A stretch of 39,047 nucleotides of DNA from positions 56,930-95,976 of the forward strand of contig NW_019775853.1 in NCBI RefSeq assembly GCF_001039355.2, in the 5' to 3' direction. Under the pieces are notes generated by a model, which did no database searches, was not told the origin of the DNA, and was given only the letters and a program-made list of their open reading frames with translations. Each line of letters begins with the position of its first letter. Within the stretch, counting starts at the first letter, position 1. Shown one piece after another: positions 11,242 through 21,478 of this stretch. Origin of the DNA: Lingula anatina. Its lineage: Eukaryota; Brachiopoda; Lingulata; Lingulida; Lingulidae. The translations under genes and the position numbers were made by a program.

Positions 11242-11813
11242 GAAAGTGAGGACTTTCACAAATCAGGAGGAGATGAGAAAGTGGAGTGAAAATTTAAACA
11301 TGACAACATGCATGGAGGATGATGTAAGTGTTCATGTGCAGACCTTCCAACTGCTAAAGAAAAAAATCTTTTTGGGAACATACAAAAAGGGAAAATAGTT
11401 CATCACATTAAAGAATACATCTTGTGCCATTTGGTCTTAATGCAAATTGATATTGTAATCTCTTTTAACAATGTAGAATTTTAAATATTACTTTCGGATT
11501 GCAGTTGCAGAGTGAAGTGTATCAGTTGCCTGCAACTGCTGCAGAAATGGAGTCAGGACAAGTGTCACAGCCAGTCTTACTACATGAGCCTCAAGATACC
11601 TCTTCCAAATTTTCTAAGTATGCAGTGGACCAAACAGTGTGGAACTCAAAGACATCTGAACAGAGACAAAGACACCTGATGAGATTTTTGAAAGCACCAA
11701 AACTTCACCAACCTATGGCATCTTCTGGTGGCCTTAATACACTGACCTCTGGAGCCAAGGGGAGAAAGCCAAATCAAAACAAGAGTAGAAGGGCAGCAGA
11801 AACTCTTACATGA
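11242..11813 (+). CDS. Two-exon Gln/Ser-rich fragment, unassigned
   Basis: Exon 11242-11323 (after TTTTGTAG, donor GTAAGT) encodes RTFTNQEEMRKWSENLNM... and ends EDD in phase 0. It joins 11505-11813, which encodes LQSEVYQLPATAAEMES, PVLLHEPQDTSS, a segment WNSKTSEQRQRHLMRFLKAP and a basic GRKPNQNKSRRA end before TGA. No start is visible, so upstream exons exist or are lost. The basic tail suggests nucleic-acid binding; no family recognised. The PVLLHEPQDTSS part is the seed of the minisatellite at 12010-12384. It may belong to the same gene as the AT-hook module at 12802, since that kind of basic segment and an AT hook often occur together in uncharacterised invertebrate proteins (inference). 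Confidence 0.45.
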
Positions 11814-12009
11814 AAGGCATAATAGCCTGATTTGTGATACTGCCATAGATTGATTGGTAGAAATTGTTCAGCAATTGTAATTGATGTTTTTATTGCTGTG
11901 CAGAGAACTATTATTATATATATATATATATATTTTTTTTTTGGGGGGGGGGGTAAATTATTATCATTCATTTCATAAATGAATTCATTGAAATTAAATG
12001 GAGTCAGGA

Positions 12010-12384
12010 CCTGCTGCAGAAATGAAGTGCCACAGCCAGTCTTACTACATGAGCCTCAAGGTACCTCTTCCTCCAGATATCTTCTATTGCAGATGTCTTA
12101 CTACATGAGCCTCAAGACACCTCTTCCTCCAGATATCTTCTATTGCAGATGTCTTACTACATGAGCCTCCAGGTACCTCTTCCTCCAGATATCTTCTATT
12201 GCAGATGTCTTACTACATGAGCCTCAAGACACCTCTTCCTCCAGATATCTTCTATTGCAGATGTCTTACTACATGAGCCTCAAGGTACCTCTTCCTCCAG
12301 ATACCTTCTATTGCAGATGTCTTACTACATGAGCCTCAAGACACCTCTTCCTCCAGATATCTTCTATTGCAGATGTCTTACAGA
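12010..12384 (+). repeat. 56-bp minisatellite derived from an exon
   Basis: About six copies of a 56-bp unit reading CTTACTACATGAGCCTCAAG, then ACACCTCTTCCTCCAGATAT or GTACC..., then CTTCTATTGCAGATGT. The AC and GT versions alternate, giving a 112-bp higher-order unit. The first part matches the exon at 11575-11610 (TCTTACTACATGAGCCTCAA, then GATACCTCTTCC). Every unit carries a good 3' splice acceptor (TCTTCTATTGCAG). The unit length is not a multiple of three. Confidence 0.9.
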
Positions 12385-12801
12385 CAAAAAGAATCAAATG
12401 GAGTTAATCCATTTTATTGATATTTTGATAAAATGCACTGATCACAATCCGTGAACATGCAATAATTTAGGAAAGTAAGTCTAAATGTGATGGCAATTCT
12501 TGCCGTGCATTCACAGAGATGTTTTTGATAAAAGCAAGTCATATTTCCATTCCCTTTATTAAAATTAGATATAAGGAGCAATAAAAGGGAACTTTTTGTA
12601 GATGACGAATCAAATCAAATCTAGAAATACCCATACTCAACTGGATGAGCCAAAAGGCAAAGGTAATACTGTACAGTGCATGCATACTAGTAAAATTCTA
12701 CTACCACTGTTACTGTATCCATGGTTTCACACAAGGCATACATTATAATTAAAAGATCAAGATTAAATATGAAAAAAAGATCTAACAATAAATAGACTGA
12801 A

Positions 12802-13212
12802 ATGAGGCCTGTCACTCCACCAAACACAGCAGGCACTGCTTCACTTCCCAAAAAAAGAGGAAGGCCAACTAAGGCTCCAACTGCACCTTTGAGACCACTT
12901 TTGCTCCAGCCACCACTTCTTGTTTTACCCCTGCCTGTGAAAACAGTAACGAGTACTGAACAGATTTCTGTTTCTAGAGTTCCATACTCTGCACAACATT
13001 ACAGGAAGAGGAAGGCAGAGGAAGGGTGTATTTAAAAGGGCATACAAAAAGACTTCATCTGTGTATATGTCTGTAAAATGTGCAACACAGAACGCAAGGC
13101 TCCTGCACATTGACAATACTATGGAAACAGGTGCTGTGCTGAGACAGACACTTCATCTTTTGAGGAGTGGATAAGACAGTTTCTAGCTCAGGGGTATGGA
13201 AAGAAATCATAA
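12802..13212 (+). pseudogene. AT-hook plus Cys/His-module fragment
   Basis: ATG 12802 opens a frame with a clear AT hook (KKRGRP, then TKAPTAP) near residue 17-30, a Pro/Leu-rich part, and SAQHYRKRKAEEG before TAA at about 13033. The same frame resumes after the TAA as CKMCNTERKAPAH, a TGA, then QYYGNRCCAETD and FEEWIRQFLAQGYGKKS up to TAA 13210. The C-x2-C ... H-x-QYYG-x3-C arrangement looks like a small zinc-binding module found with AT hooks in uncharacterised invertebrate proteins (recalled, not checked). AT hooks bind the minor groove of AT-rich DNA. Two in-frame stops and a probable shift near 13030 mark it as decayed. Confidence 0.5.
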
Positions 13213-13572
13213 ATCCATGGTTTTATTTTTTTCTGATATGATGTTTATTGCCCCATACATGTCCAGATTAGACTTTAATGTAGTTAAGAAAAGAGATGCA
13301 GCCTTCAGGTAAGGTTAAATTCCGGTGGCACTGTAGCATCATAGTGAGAGGTCAAGATCAAGATCAAAGGAGAATGAAGAAAAATGGACCAACATGGTGC
13401 AACACTTACATTTTCCATGTGTAGGCTGAAAATTTGGCACTGAAATTAGCACCAATCTGACAAGGAACGCATTTGCCAATGAAAAAGTAAAGGGATTAAT
13501 TGTTTGAGGTGTGAATACAAAGTATGTCCTAAACATGCACTCAAAGACAAATTACTTTATTTGGATGGTTAG

Positions 13573-13685
13573 AATTTGACGTGATACCTTTCATGATCTT
13601 CAATGAAATCATCACAGACTGCCACCGTGGACCTGATAGAAAAAATGCAGTCAAGGCGAAAATTGCTGCTGTGAAAGCTGACAAG
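13573..13685 (+). other. Candidate exon, unassigned
   Basis: After GGTTAG, one frame is open to a GT at 13686: FDVIPFMIFNEIITDCHRG followed by a Lys/Ala-rich helix (KNAVKAKIAAVKADK). No family recognised. A possible further exon at 13831-13912 begins after TTTTCAG. Between 13690 and 14219 nothing else is supported. Confidence 0.3.
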
Positions 13686-14363
13686 GTTGCTAAAATATAT
13701 ATGTTATAGGGCTTTAATTTTATTAACATTGGTGTTAAAGCCTATTCATAAGGGATATAATTTGTTGCATGGGAGGGGGAAGGGGGACAAAAGCCAAAAG
13801 CCTATAGCTACTAATGCTAAATTTCATTTTCAGATAAACGATCAGGAGTCCGACTTTGTATTTTCAAAATGCCAGAACTCCCAAATGTCCATGAAGTTTA
13901 GATGTCCCATGTAGACACGCCTTTTGGAAGTGGTTAAATTTCCAGAGTACAAGGTAAAAAATATAATTTAATATAATTTTCTTCACCTATGATGAAAATT
14001 ATTTTCTTATCCCACATGTATTTGTCTTTACTGTTCATGTGACAGCCTCCAGTGATTTGACACGCAATTATCTATTTCATGCTCGAGGACTGTGGGGTTT
14101 TTATCTAAAGATTTATTACTCCCTTCATGTCCACCCTCTCCAACGACTCTAACACCCATTTTGCCTCCCTGAGAAACTTAGCATCCCAATTCTTCAAACC
14201 AAAAGAGAGTCCAATAAAGAAAATGTTTGTTGTGGAACCAAAACTGCATTATTCCTTTGGTTTGATGATTAATACTAATAACTAACTTTAGAGAAATTAC
14301 CTGGTATATGTGCTTTCGCAAAATAAAACAAAGAAATCATGTTAAATTATGTTTTTTTTTTCA

Positions 14364-14776
14364 GGGATCTCCAAAAGGGGTGCAACACAACTTGGAATCT
14401 TTTCAGGCCTGATGAATGCAGAATTCTGTGTTAAAATTTTGAAAGACTTCCTTCTTCCATTCCTAAGTGAAACTCTCCCTGAAGGTCATCGTTTTTTTCA
14501 AGACAACACCAAAACCCACACAAGCCACTTGACCAAAGAATATTTTTGGAAGAAAATGGTGTCAACTGGACGAAGACCCCCCTGAAAGCCCCAACTTTAA
14601 CCCCACTGAACTGCTCTGGGCTGAGATGAAGCATCACCTGAGGAAACACCAAACACAAAAGAAAAGAAGAGTTGGCTGCAGGTCTAAGAGACTTTTGGAG
14701 AACTGTGGACAACGAGAAATGTAAGAAATACCTAGGCCACCTGAGGAAAGTCATGCCAGTGGTGATTGAATGGTAA
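14364..14776 (+). pseudogene. Tc1-type transposase C-terminal remnant (copy A)
   Basis: Read across three frames it matches the end of a Tc1/mariner DDE transposase: GISKRGATQLGIFSG, a segment with FLLPFLSETLPEGHRFFQDN (second catalytic Asp in QDN), then PESPNFNPTELLWAEMKHH (the S-P-D-L-N-P-I-E-x-L-W block with the Glu kept and the Asp changed), then DFWRT-VDNEKCKKYLGHL and VIEW before TAA 14774. Frameshifts lie near the TTTTTGG at about 14540, in the C6 run at 14577-14582, and near 14660. The N-terminal helix-turn-helix part is absent. It starts right after a T-rich tract plus CAG, so it may once have been spliced. Inactive. Confidence 0.85.
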
Positions 14777-14975
14777 GGACTATGAGTTATTTATACACAA
14801 ATAGGTTATACAAAATTGAAATTAAAGGTTTCACGCCAGACCATCAGAATGGCTTGAACAGATCACATTCTTCAGAAAACATGTCCTGCTACTGATACGT
14901 ATCTTTATGCAAAATACACAAATTAAAAGCTCATTTTGTAAAAATTGGGCTTTAAAAAATGTCCTTTTTGCTCAG

Positions 14976-15922
14976 TCGGGGAGTTAATGAGCTATGTGGT
15001 CAAGTTGTCTGATGATGACATAAGGCCACCAGAGTAGAGAGCCAAGCAGGTTAAAGAATTGAATAAACAGGAAAATGGCTTCACACGGCTTAAAGAGGTT
15101 TTAGATTCCTCGGGTAAGAGATTTGAATGTGTATGTACTGTTATCAGGAGTTTGAAAAGTCATCTCACAGGTAGACAATGAAGCTCAGTTGAAGTGGTAG
15201 ACATTTATCTCTCTTTACTAATATTCAAAAATATATTCCAGGTGTTTGTGTTGTTCATGTCATCCAATGTCTGATGGACTAGAATACATATGTTGTCATG
15301 AGCTGAGCCCCATAGAAGACAGACTAGAAAATGAAAATTGCACCACGCATTGCACATGGCTACCTTCTCCAGTGTGTGTCTCAACAGAGACGTGATTGAA
15401 GTGAATATGTACCAGAATGTGGAACAGGAAGGACCAACTGATGACAATGTGCCCATCAACAAGTAACTTTTTTACTTTTATTCTAGGTCGTTTTTACGTA
15501 CATGTCCATATTATTGAAATAAATTACCGAGTCAGATATAATGATAAATATGAACAAGCACTGTTTTTCATTATTTTAAGTATATATTATAAGTGCATTT
15601 CCTTTTGTACTAAAAAAAATTAAATGTAAAAAAATAAATAAATAAATAAAAAATAAATAAATAAACAAATATTAAATTACAATTACCACACAGTCTGTTT
15701 TGTGGCTGTAGCATTTTTATCTTCATACATTCCTCGCTAAAATTTTCTTACGAACATTTGTTCCAGGTTATTTCGTTACATAGCTTATCGCTCCTTTACA
15801 AGGTAGATCCACCATAATTTAGGAAGGAAAAAGAGAATGGCTATTCCCTCCTGTGTTGTATATAAAATAGAGGGACATTTCCATCCGAGGAGCACACAGG
15901 TTTTAAGTATGCAAGACCATGA
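14976..15922 (+). pseudogene. P2X7 ballast-like (P2RX7 C-terminal) domain pseudogene, copy A
   Basis: Three exon-like segments. 14976-15113 (after GCTCAG, donor GTAAGA) encodes LMSYVVKLSDDDIRPPE, a TAG, then KELNKQENGFTRLKEVLDSS. 15242-15462 encodes a Cys-rich stretch CLCCSCHPMSDGLEYICC, NENCTTH, then in a shifted frame FSSVCLNRDVIEVNMYQN. It splices in phase (AA|G) to 15767-15922, which encodes LFRYIAYRSFTR, TAG where TGG is expected, then AIPSCVVYKI and after a shift EEHTGFKYARP and TGA 15920. This order (Cys cluster, CITxH-like, LNRxVLxxxxxYQ, RxxAYRxxxxW, IPSCVxxxIR, YxGFK) matches the zinc-bound intracellular ballast domain of vertebrate P2X7 receptors, which in many invertebrates occurs in proteins without the channel. 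No channel part is present. Nonsense and frameshift changes make it a pseudogene. The phase of segment one to two does not fit, so an exon may be missing. Confidence 0.7.
15626..15670. repeat. (AAAT)n-like simple repeat
   Basis: AATAAATAAATAAATAAAAAATAAATAAATAAAC. It is also present in copy B at about 22118-22160 with a slightly different length. Confidence 0.9.
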
Positions 15923-16174
15923 TAACTCAGACGTCTTTATAGGCACCAGTTCATGACCGACTCTACTCATAGGGCGCAGCTTTTTAAAGTGATTACACCA
16001 GGAGCCATCCCTACCAAACAATTTTAGTGTTGATGGCCTCACGACTAACTTTTATTGCTCAGGGAGCAACGCTCACTAGTTTCTTGTATGATATCCCAAT
16101 TTTTGGCCTCTTCTAAACATAATTGGAAATCAATGTCTTTCTGGTTATGCAAGTCTCATTGTTTCTAATTACAG

Positions 16175-16425
16175 CAGGACGCCGGAAGACAGTGGATGAA
16201 TGGACAGTAATGCTAGAGGATGTCCTAGCATTCATCACGGGCTCCAGGACAATTCCTCTGCTAGGTTTCACCTTGGCTCCTCGAATAGAATTTTCAGCAC
16301 AAATAATGCCAACAAGCAGAACGTGCATAAATGTTCTGTATCTCCCTCTTGATTACCTTCAAATGGAAGTCTTAAATGAAGCATTTGATGAATCTTTTAT
16401 GAGTAATTATTTTGGAATTTCTTGA
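16175..16425 (+). CDS. HECT E3 ligase C-lobe, terminal exon (copy A)
   Basis: After TTTCTAATTACAG one frame runs to TGA 16423. Sequence order: RRKTVDEWTVMLEDVLAFIT, GSRTIPLLGF, IEFSAQIMPTSRTCINVLYL and ending SNYFGIS. This is the C-lobe of a HECT ubiquitin ligase: the FITGS-x-x-IP-x-x-GF block, then the P-T-S/A-x-T-C-x-N block holding the catalytic cysteine (TC-IN), then a leucine-rich strand and an FG near the C-terminus. The shape is closest to the G2E3-like HECT proteins that are numerous in bivalves (recalled). About 82 residues; the exon starts with two bases of a split codon. No N-lobe exon was found upstream in the window, so either it is spliced from far upstream or it is an orphan exon. 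Unlike its neighbours it has no stop or frameshift. Confidence 0.75.
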
Positions 16426-16691
16426 TTAGAATTTGACAGACAACTCATTACTATTTAGGCAGCAAACTTAGATATAGTTTTTTGTCAACTGGGAGAAAAT
16501 GACATCAGCACAGAAGTGACCTCACTTCCATTGTTTCTGCCGTCCTTCGTATGACCCACACTACCATTGATTACAATCCCAATATTCAGAAAACAATTTG
16601 AGCATTCATTTTCAGGGATCAACACAGTGTGTAATTTATTATATTGTACTGACATGGTTTTCTCTTGTTTTCTGTTAAATTATCTAATATG

Positions 16692-16834
16692 CACGGGCGG
16701 ATCCAGATATTTTCTGACAGTCTTCCAAATTATCTTTGTTCATTCCGACAGAAAACACTAGATGGCTGACAATGTAATCTTGAAAATCTAACCGTCTTCC
16801 AGAAGACCCAGAAGACGGCCTAGATTCGCCCCTG
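16692..16834. mobile_element. 143-bp insertion with imperfect inverted ends, only in copy A
   Basis: CACGGGCGGATCCAGA at the left and the complement of the right end CAGGGGCGAATCTAGG pair at most positions. ATATG occurs on both sides (16687-16691 and 16835-16839). Copy B lacks it and reads AATTATTTATGTGTACC there. This is the pattern of a short non-autonomous DNA transposon; a few bases at the empty site differ, so the exact target duplication is uncertain. Confidence 0.65.
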
Positions 16835-17350
16835 ATATGTGTACCAAAAACTTGTTTCCTCAGTTCATAGTTATTATTATGCAATTCCTTGATCCTGGAA
16901 TCTTAAATCTTCTGGCCCTTCTCCTTTATCATCTATATTGTCTTACTATCACGTTACCCAGATCTGTTGCTTCATTTTTGCATACTGAGGTGAGGTTAAC
17001 TAAAATGGTTTTTCTACTAATAGAACGTTTTTATACTATTTAAAAGGTGGGTGTTGATGAAAACATATCTATAGTGAACAGATTGATTGCTGAATTTATG
17101 TAATAAATTCAAGAAATAGATCTAAATGTGACCAGAATTCTTAAATGATATCTGACATTTAATAAAATTCAATTCATGCTCAATTAATGCTAATTAAAAT
17201 ATGTGCTGTTGTTAGTAGGGCTACACGAAAATGAAATTAATGTTATCTGACGTTAAATAGTTTAATAAAATAAAATCGCTTCATGATCTATTAATGTTAA
17301 TTAAAAAATGTGTTGTTGTTAGTGTGGGTAGAGGTTGTATTTATAATTAG

Positions 17351-17560
17351 GAACCTTGACAATCTACACCTCATTGGAGGCATATTTGAAACACCAGGCA
17401 AAGTAGCCTCCAATATTATGTCAGATTTCCCAACATCTGCCAAGCTTAAGAATTTACAGCTAGCAGAAACTGCACAATGTCCAAGTAAACAGCTCGTACA
17501 GACTGTTCTTTCCAGAAAACCACCTCCAATTTTGTACAAAAAATCACTTGGGATGAGCAG
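17351..17560 (+). other. Candidate exon, unassigned, cut by the duplication boundary
   Basis: After ATAATTAG the frame reads NLDNLHLIGGIFETPGKV, then FPTSAKLKNLQLAETAQC and KPPPILYKKSLGMS, up to a GTATAT donor at 17561. No family recognised. Its first 24 bases are also at the end of copy B (to 23718), where the rest is replaced by unrelated sequence. Confidence 0.4.
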
Positions 17561-17908
17561 GTATATTTGAGAAAAGAATGACAGAAAGCCAAACATGAGC
17601 CAGCATAAGAATGTTAACAAAAGCAAAGGTCTAGAAGGGGGGGAGGGGGGGGGCATTGAACTACTGATTATTACACTGTCTGTTTACACTGTGTGACTAG
17701 ACAAACCAAGAATTGATGGACTGACTTCTTCTCAAAGGACAGTTTATAAAGTATTTCTGATTACTTTAAAATCTGCCTGTTCATATTATTTTAACAGTAT
17801 TAAAGAACAATATAGCTGGTCCAACAGAAAACTTAGATTTAAAAGGGAGAGTTTGACAAAAAGTTGAAAAACAGGAAGATACTGTAGTGCCAGATGCAGG
17901 GTAGAACT

Positions 17909-17951
17909 GGCCGGGTAGCTCAGGCGGTAGAGCACCCGCCCTGTTAGCAGG
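17909..17951 (+). repeat. tRNA-like SINE head fragment
   Basis: GGCCGGGTAGCTCAGGCGGTAGAGCACCC has the acceptor start and box A of a tRNA (TAGCTCAGGCGGTAGAGC), followed by an anticodon-loop-like CTGTTAG. The T arm with box B is missing, so it is a truncated SINE head and not a tRNA gene. Confidence 0.6.
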
Positions 17952-20429
17952 TGATTTTTCTGCACTTACCCCAAAGCGCTACAATACTTGTAAAGAAGTA
18001 CTAAGAAGTATTGTATATCTTAGTAGAGATTACCATGAATTTATACTGGTAGGTGTTCTCTTACTGGCCCCTTTGATACACAAAAAACAACATTATTGGC
18101 TTCAGAATTCTATTGATACTTTACACTTTCAATTTATCTTCATAAATTAATAATATTTGTAAAGAGTACTGAAATGAATAAGAGACAATTTGCCCAGCTT
18201 TCATAGATTGTGACAGTGGTGCATGCCAGACACAATGCAATCACAACCAGTCACAATCTAAGCACATACTAGATTTTTAAGGGCATCATCTATAATTGGC
18301 AACTAGCTGGATAAAAACACCAAATTTTGCAGGTGTACATATATATATATATAGATACCTTTTGACATACTAAATCATACTAGCCTCCTAACCCTCTGGA
18401 GAATAACCCCATTTGGGCAAATAGTTCAAGATGGTCACCAATTTATGGAATTATATGAAAAATATACACATCTCAGATAATTCTCCATAAAGAAACTTAC
18501 TTTTGGTGTCTTTGCAATTGTCTACCCTATATACGTTTTAATGATTGTACCAGGTCACAGAAGTCAAGGTCAAATTGAAAGTCAGATTATTAGTCTATCT
18601 GACATATATACATAAAAACCTCTGAAAAGATAAAACTTTGTCAGGATATTCAATCGTGTTGATTTTCAAACTGAACCTGCCATAATAAAAAATAAGGTGA
18701 CTAAGCAAATTTAAAGTAAAAAGTGAGCTGAGGTCTCAAAAAAAAAAAAAAACTCCTCTGAACAGTTATCATGGGGTAAAAAAAAACTAACCTATTTTTT
18801 TTTTATCTTAGATGCTCTGAGATCACGTAAAAATGCAGAATTCCATGGATCCGTGGAAAAACATGTCTGAAAGACAATAAAGCAATTGGAACTTTCACAT
18901 AAATAATTCATCATGCGTATTATCAATATGAAGCTGCCTTATCAACATATAGCCAGCCAGCAAATTTTAAGTAAAAACAAAAATAGCTTTGCATTTTTGG
19001 GGACATACACTTATACCAAAAGATATGACGCTTGAAAAAATGCAAAAAAGTAATCAAGAATTTATGTAATAACTAGAGGATCAGAGAGGCGATACTGNTA
19101 CTATTACTACCTATTCAACTGATAATTTCTTCAGGCAATTCACACTCATTCCAGCTTGTGTTGGGGCTGGCCATTCCCGAGTTCTGCTTATGGCCTAAAA
19201 TGGTAAACAACACTGTCAAAATATATTGCCTTGAATAAATGAAATAAGTGTTTGCAATTTTAGACAATGAATAAATTATAGCATCAGTTACTTCCTGTCA
19301 AATACGATGTCTTTTATTATAGCTCTACTAAAAAAGTCGTAGGCCTAGTATAATCGCTCACGATCGTGTGCAGTAGAAAATTAATTGTCTTCAAAAATAT
19401 GAGGCCCTAAGTCCTTAAATTAAATCAGTACAATTTTTAGATCATATGTAACACTAGTACAACAGAAACATTTTTAATATGGACACACTAGGAAAGCTCT
19501 GAATTCCATTGTTTGCCCGAGGCCTCGTCCGTAATACCATAGAACTTCTATGGTAATACGAACCAAATTCACTCAACTTTCTTTACCCCAAAACCACATA
19601 CATATTGAAGTAGTTCGGACATATTTTATATATTTCGTCAAGAAATGCCAAAAGCAATGTGACCGTGACTAGATTAGGGGGTTTCTTTCCTTTCATTGTC
19701 CCTAAATTAGACACAAATTTTATGATAAAAACGGCAGAGGAGCTTTCGACACGCTCTTCGCGGGCGCAGCCATGTTGTTGACGGCACACGGGTTGATATC
19801 TTTGATCGCCTGGAGAATTTGCGCCCGTGGATTTGTAATTTAGTTTCGAATATCATTAAAATCTACAGAAGTTGCACTTTATTTTGATATATAGTTTGTT
19901 GGGGGTAAATAATTTGCATTATATAAATATTTTAGTTTTTCTTTCGACAAATCTTTAAAACTTACCTTTTTTTGTCGACTTTTATAATTTTTCCTTGGTG
20001 GATATTTTCGAATGTTACTTCGTTGGCTAGCTCTTCTTTTCAGCTTTCAGATGACAACAAAAACATGCGTGTGCAAGTAATAGCGGAAAATCTCCGAGAC
20101 GTTTTCTAATGCCTTGTCAAGGAGCGCATTTGCACCTAAGCGCTGCTGTGCTGTCAGCAGCTGTACAATGCTGCTAAACTGCGCGCAACATGTTTTAATC
20201 AACTCTTATTAGACTACGTTTTTTAATGTCAAATCTAGCTTTGTTCTATATGGTTTGAAAGAGCAACACCTGCCCTTTTATTTGGTATAAAAATATAGGG
20301 GGTTACTATTAAATTTAATACTGAAATTAAACCTTGAAAATGACCTTTTTGGCCCTTTTAAGCAGGTTTTTCTGTGCGTTATGTGCTTGCTGCCGGTACC
20401 TACTTTTACGTATCTTATTAGTTTAATAA
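17952..20429. other. Spacer between the two duplication copies
   Basis: No supported gene. It contains a TA microsatellite at 18337-18353, A-runs near 18740 and 18780, a single N at 19098, a 27-bp imperfect palindrome at 19532-19558 (CCATAGAA-C-TTCTATGG core) and a more G/C-rich stretch with CpGs at 19740-19830 that could be an old promoter. A weak minus-strand exon-like segment ends near 19130-19200 (after TTTTAG, reading GMASPNTSWNECELPEE) but has no partner. Confidence 0.4.
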
Positions 20430-20730
20430 TGAGACTGTTAACATGCCTAAGAAATGAATCTGAGGAAATGTGAAAAATATGCTGAAAAGTGAAAAAACAG
20501 CATAACTTCTACAATAATGGCCCGATCATGCTGATTTTCGAACTTGACCTGCGTTTTATGTATATTCATCAGCTCTGCAAATATAAAGCCAAAAAGTAAA
20601 ACTGCCCTCCACTTATCGTGTTTACAAGGAAAGTGCACGGCGCCGGCATCGGCATCGGCATCGGCATCGCCATCGGCGACGACAGACACAGGTGATGGCA
20701 ATATGTACAGACACATCTGTGTCTGTACAT
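20430..20730 (+). mobile_element. Pearl-like (Helentron-type) element 1, one core unit
   Basis: Left end TGAGACTGTTAACATGCCTA as in the elements at 28209 and 35205. One 161-bp-type core unit with CCCGATCATGCTGATTTTCG and GAACTTGACCTGCG. Then GTGCACGG, a hexanucleotide microsatellite (GGCATC)n, CGACGACAGACACAGGTGAT, and a perfect 3' hairpin at 20703-20730 (ATGTACAGACACA-TC-TGTGTCTGTACAT). Left arm, tandem core, microsatellite and right arm is the layout known for pearl elements of bivalves. No protein is encoded. Its last base is next to the left edge of duplication copy B. Confidence 0.7.
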
Positions 20731-20877
20731 AAAAATGTTTGTTGTGGAACCAAAACTGCATTATTCCTTTGGTTTGATGATTAATACTAATAACTAACTT
20801 AAGAGAAATTACCTGGTATATGTGCTTTCGCAAAAATAAAACAAAGAAATCATGTTAAATTATGGTGTTTTTTTTCA

Positions 20878-21294
20878 GGGATCTCCAAAAGGGGTGCAAC
20901 CAAACTTGGAATCTTTTCAGGCCTGATGAATGCAGAATTCTGTGTTAAAATTTTGAAAGACTTCCTTCTTCCATTCCTAAGTGAAACTCTCCCTGAAGGT
21001 CATCGCTTTTTTCAAGACAACACCAAAAAAAACCCACACAAGCCACTTGACCAAAGAATATTTTTGGAAGAAAATGGTGTCAACTGGACGAAGACCCCCC
21101 TGAAAACCCCAACTTTAACCCCACTGAACTGCTCTGGGCTAAGATGAAGCATCACCTGAGGAAACACCAAACACAAAAGAAAAGAAGAGTTGGCTGCAGG
21201 TCTAAGAGACTTTTGGAGAACTGTGGACAACGAGAAATGTAAGAAATACCTTGGCCACCTGAGGAAAGTCATGCCAGTGGTGATTGAACGGTAA
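20878..21294 (+). pseudogene. Tc1-type transposase C-terminal remnant (copy B)
   Basis: Same fragment as at 14364, with GISKRGATKLGIFSG, the QDN block, RIFLEENGVNW and the LLWA-KMKHHL block in other frames, ending at TAA 21292. It has an extra four A bases at 21025-21032 compared with copy A (CCAAAAAAAACCC), which changes the frame there. Inactive. Confidence 0.85.
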
Positions 21295-21478
21295 GGACTA
21301 TGAGTTATTTATACACAAATAGGTTATACAAATTTGAAAATAAAGGTTTCACGCCAGACCGTCAGAATGGCTTGAACAGATCACATTCTTCAGAAAACAT
21401 GTCCTGCTAATGATACGTATCTTTATGCAAAATACACAAATTAAAAGCTCATTTTTAAAAAATGTCCTTTTTGCTCAG

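Larger units (their letters stand above)
14220..17374 (+). repeat. Segmental duplication, copy A (3.15 kb)
   Basis: From AAAATGTTTGTTGTGGAACC to CAATCTACACCTCAT the sequence is repeated in direct orientation at 20732-23718 at high identity, with scattered substitutions and small indels. The copies hold the same order of parts: Tc1-type remnant, P2X7 ballast-like pseudogene, HECT C-lobe exon, AT-rich tail. Copy A is about 170 bp longer, mostly because of the insertion at 16692-16834. The right boundary lies inside the candidate exon 17351-17560, which is whole only here, so A is more likely the original site. Confidence 0.95.

Noticed and set aside
12010-12384. 56-bp periodic repeat as CRISPR or coding repeat protein
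   Set aside because: No variable spacers, and 56 is not a multiple of three, so it cannot code a periodic protein in one frame.
15205-15462. Minus-strand frame present in both duplication copies
   Set aside because: It is the shadow of the Cys-rich P2X7-like exon on the plus strand, which has splice sites and a family motif.
14900-16430. P2X7-like segments and the HECT exon as one fusion protein
   Set aside because: The P2X7-like frame has its own expected end (GFKYARP then TGA) before the HECT exon, so they are more likely neighbours.
17909-17980. tRNA gene
   Set aside because: Box A is good, but the T arm and box B are missing and the anticodon stem does not pair properly; it is a SINE head.
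19583-19789. Minus-strand frame at a CpG-richer stretch as a first exon
   Set aside because: Contains ATG and a promoter-like base composition, but no motif, no convincing donor and no partner exon.
20447-20833. Minus-strand frame with an Asp-Ala repeat
   Set aside because: It reads the (GGCATC)n microsatellite of a pearl-like element; no other support.
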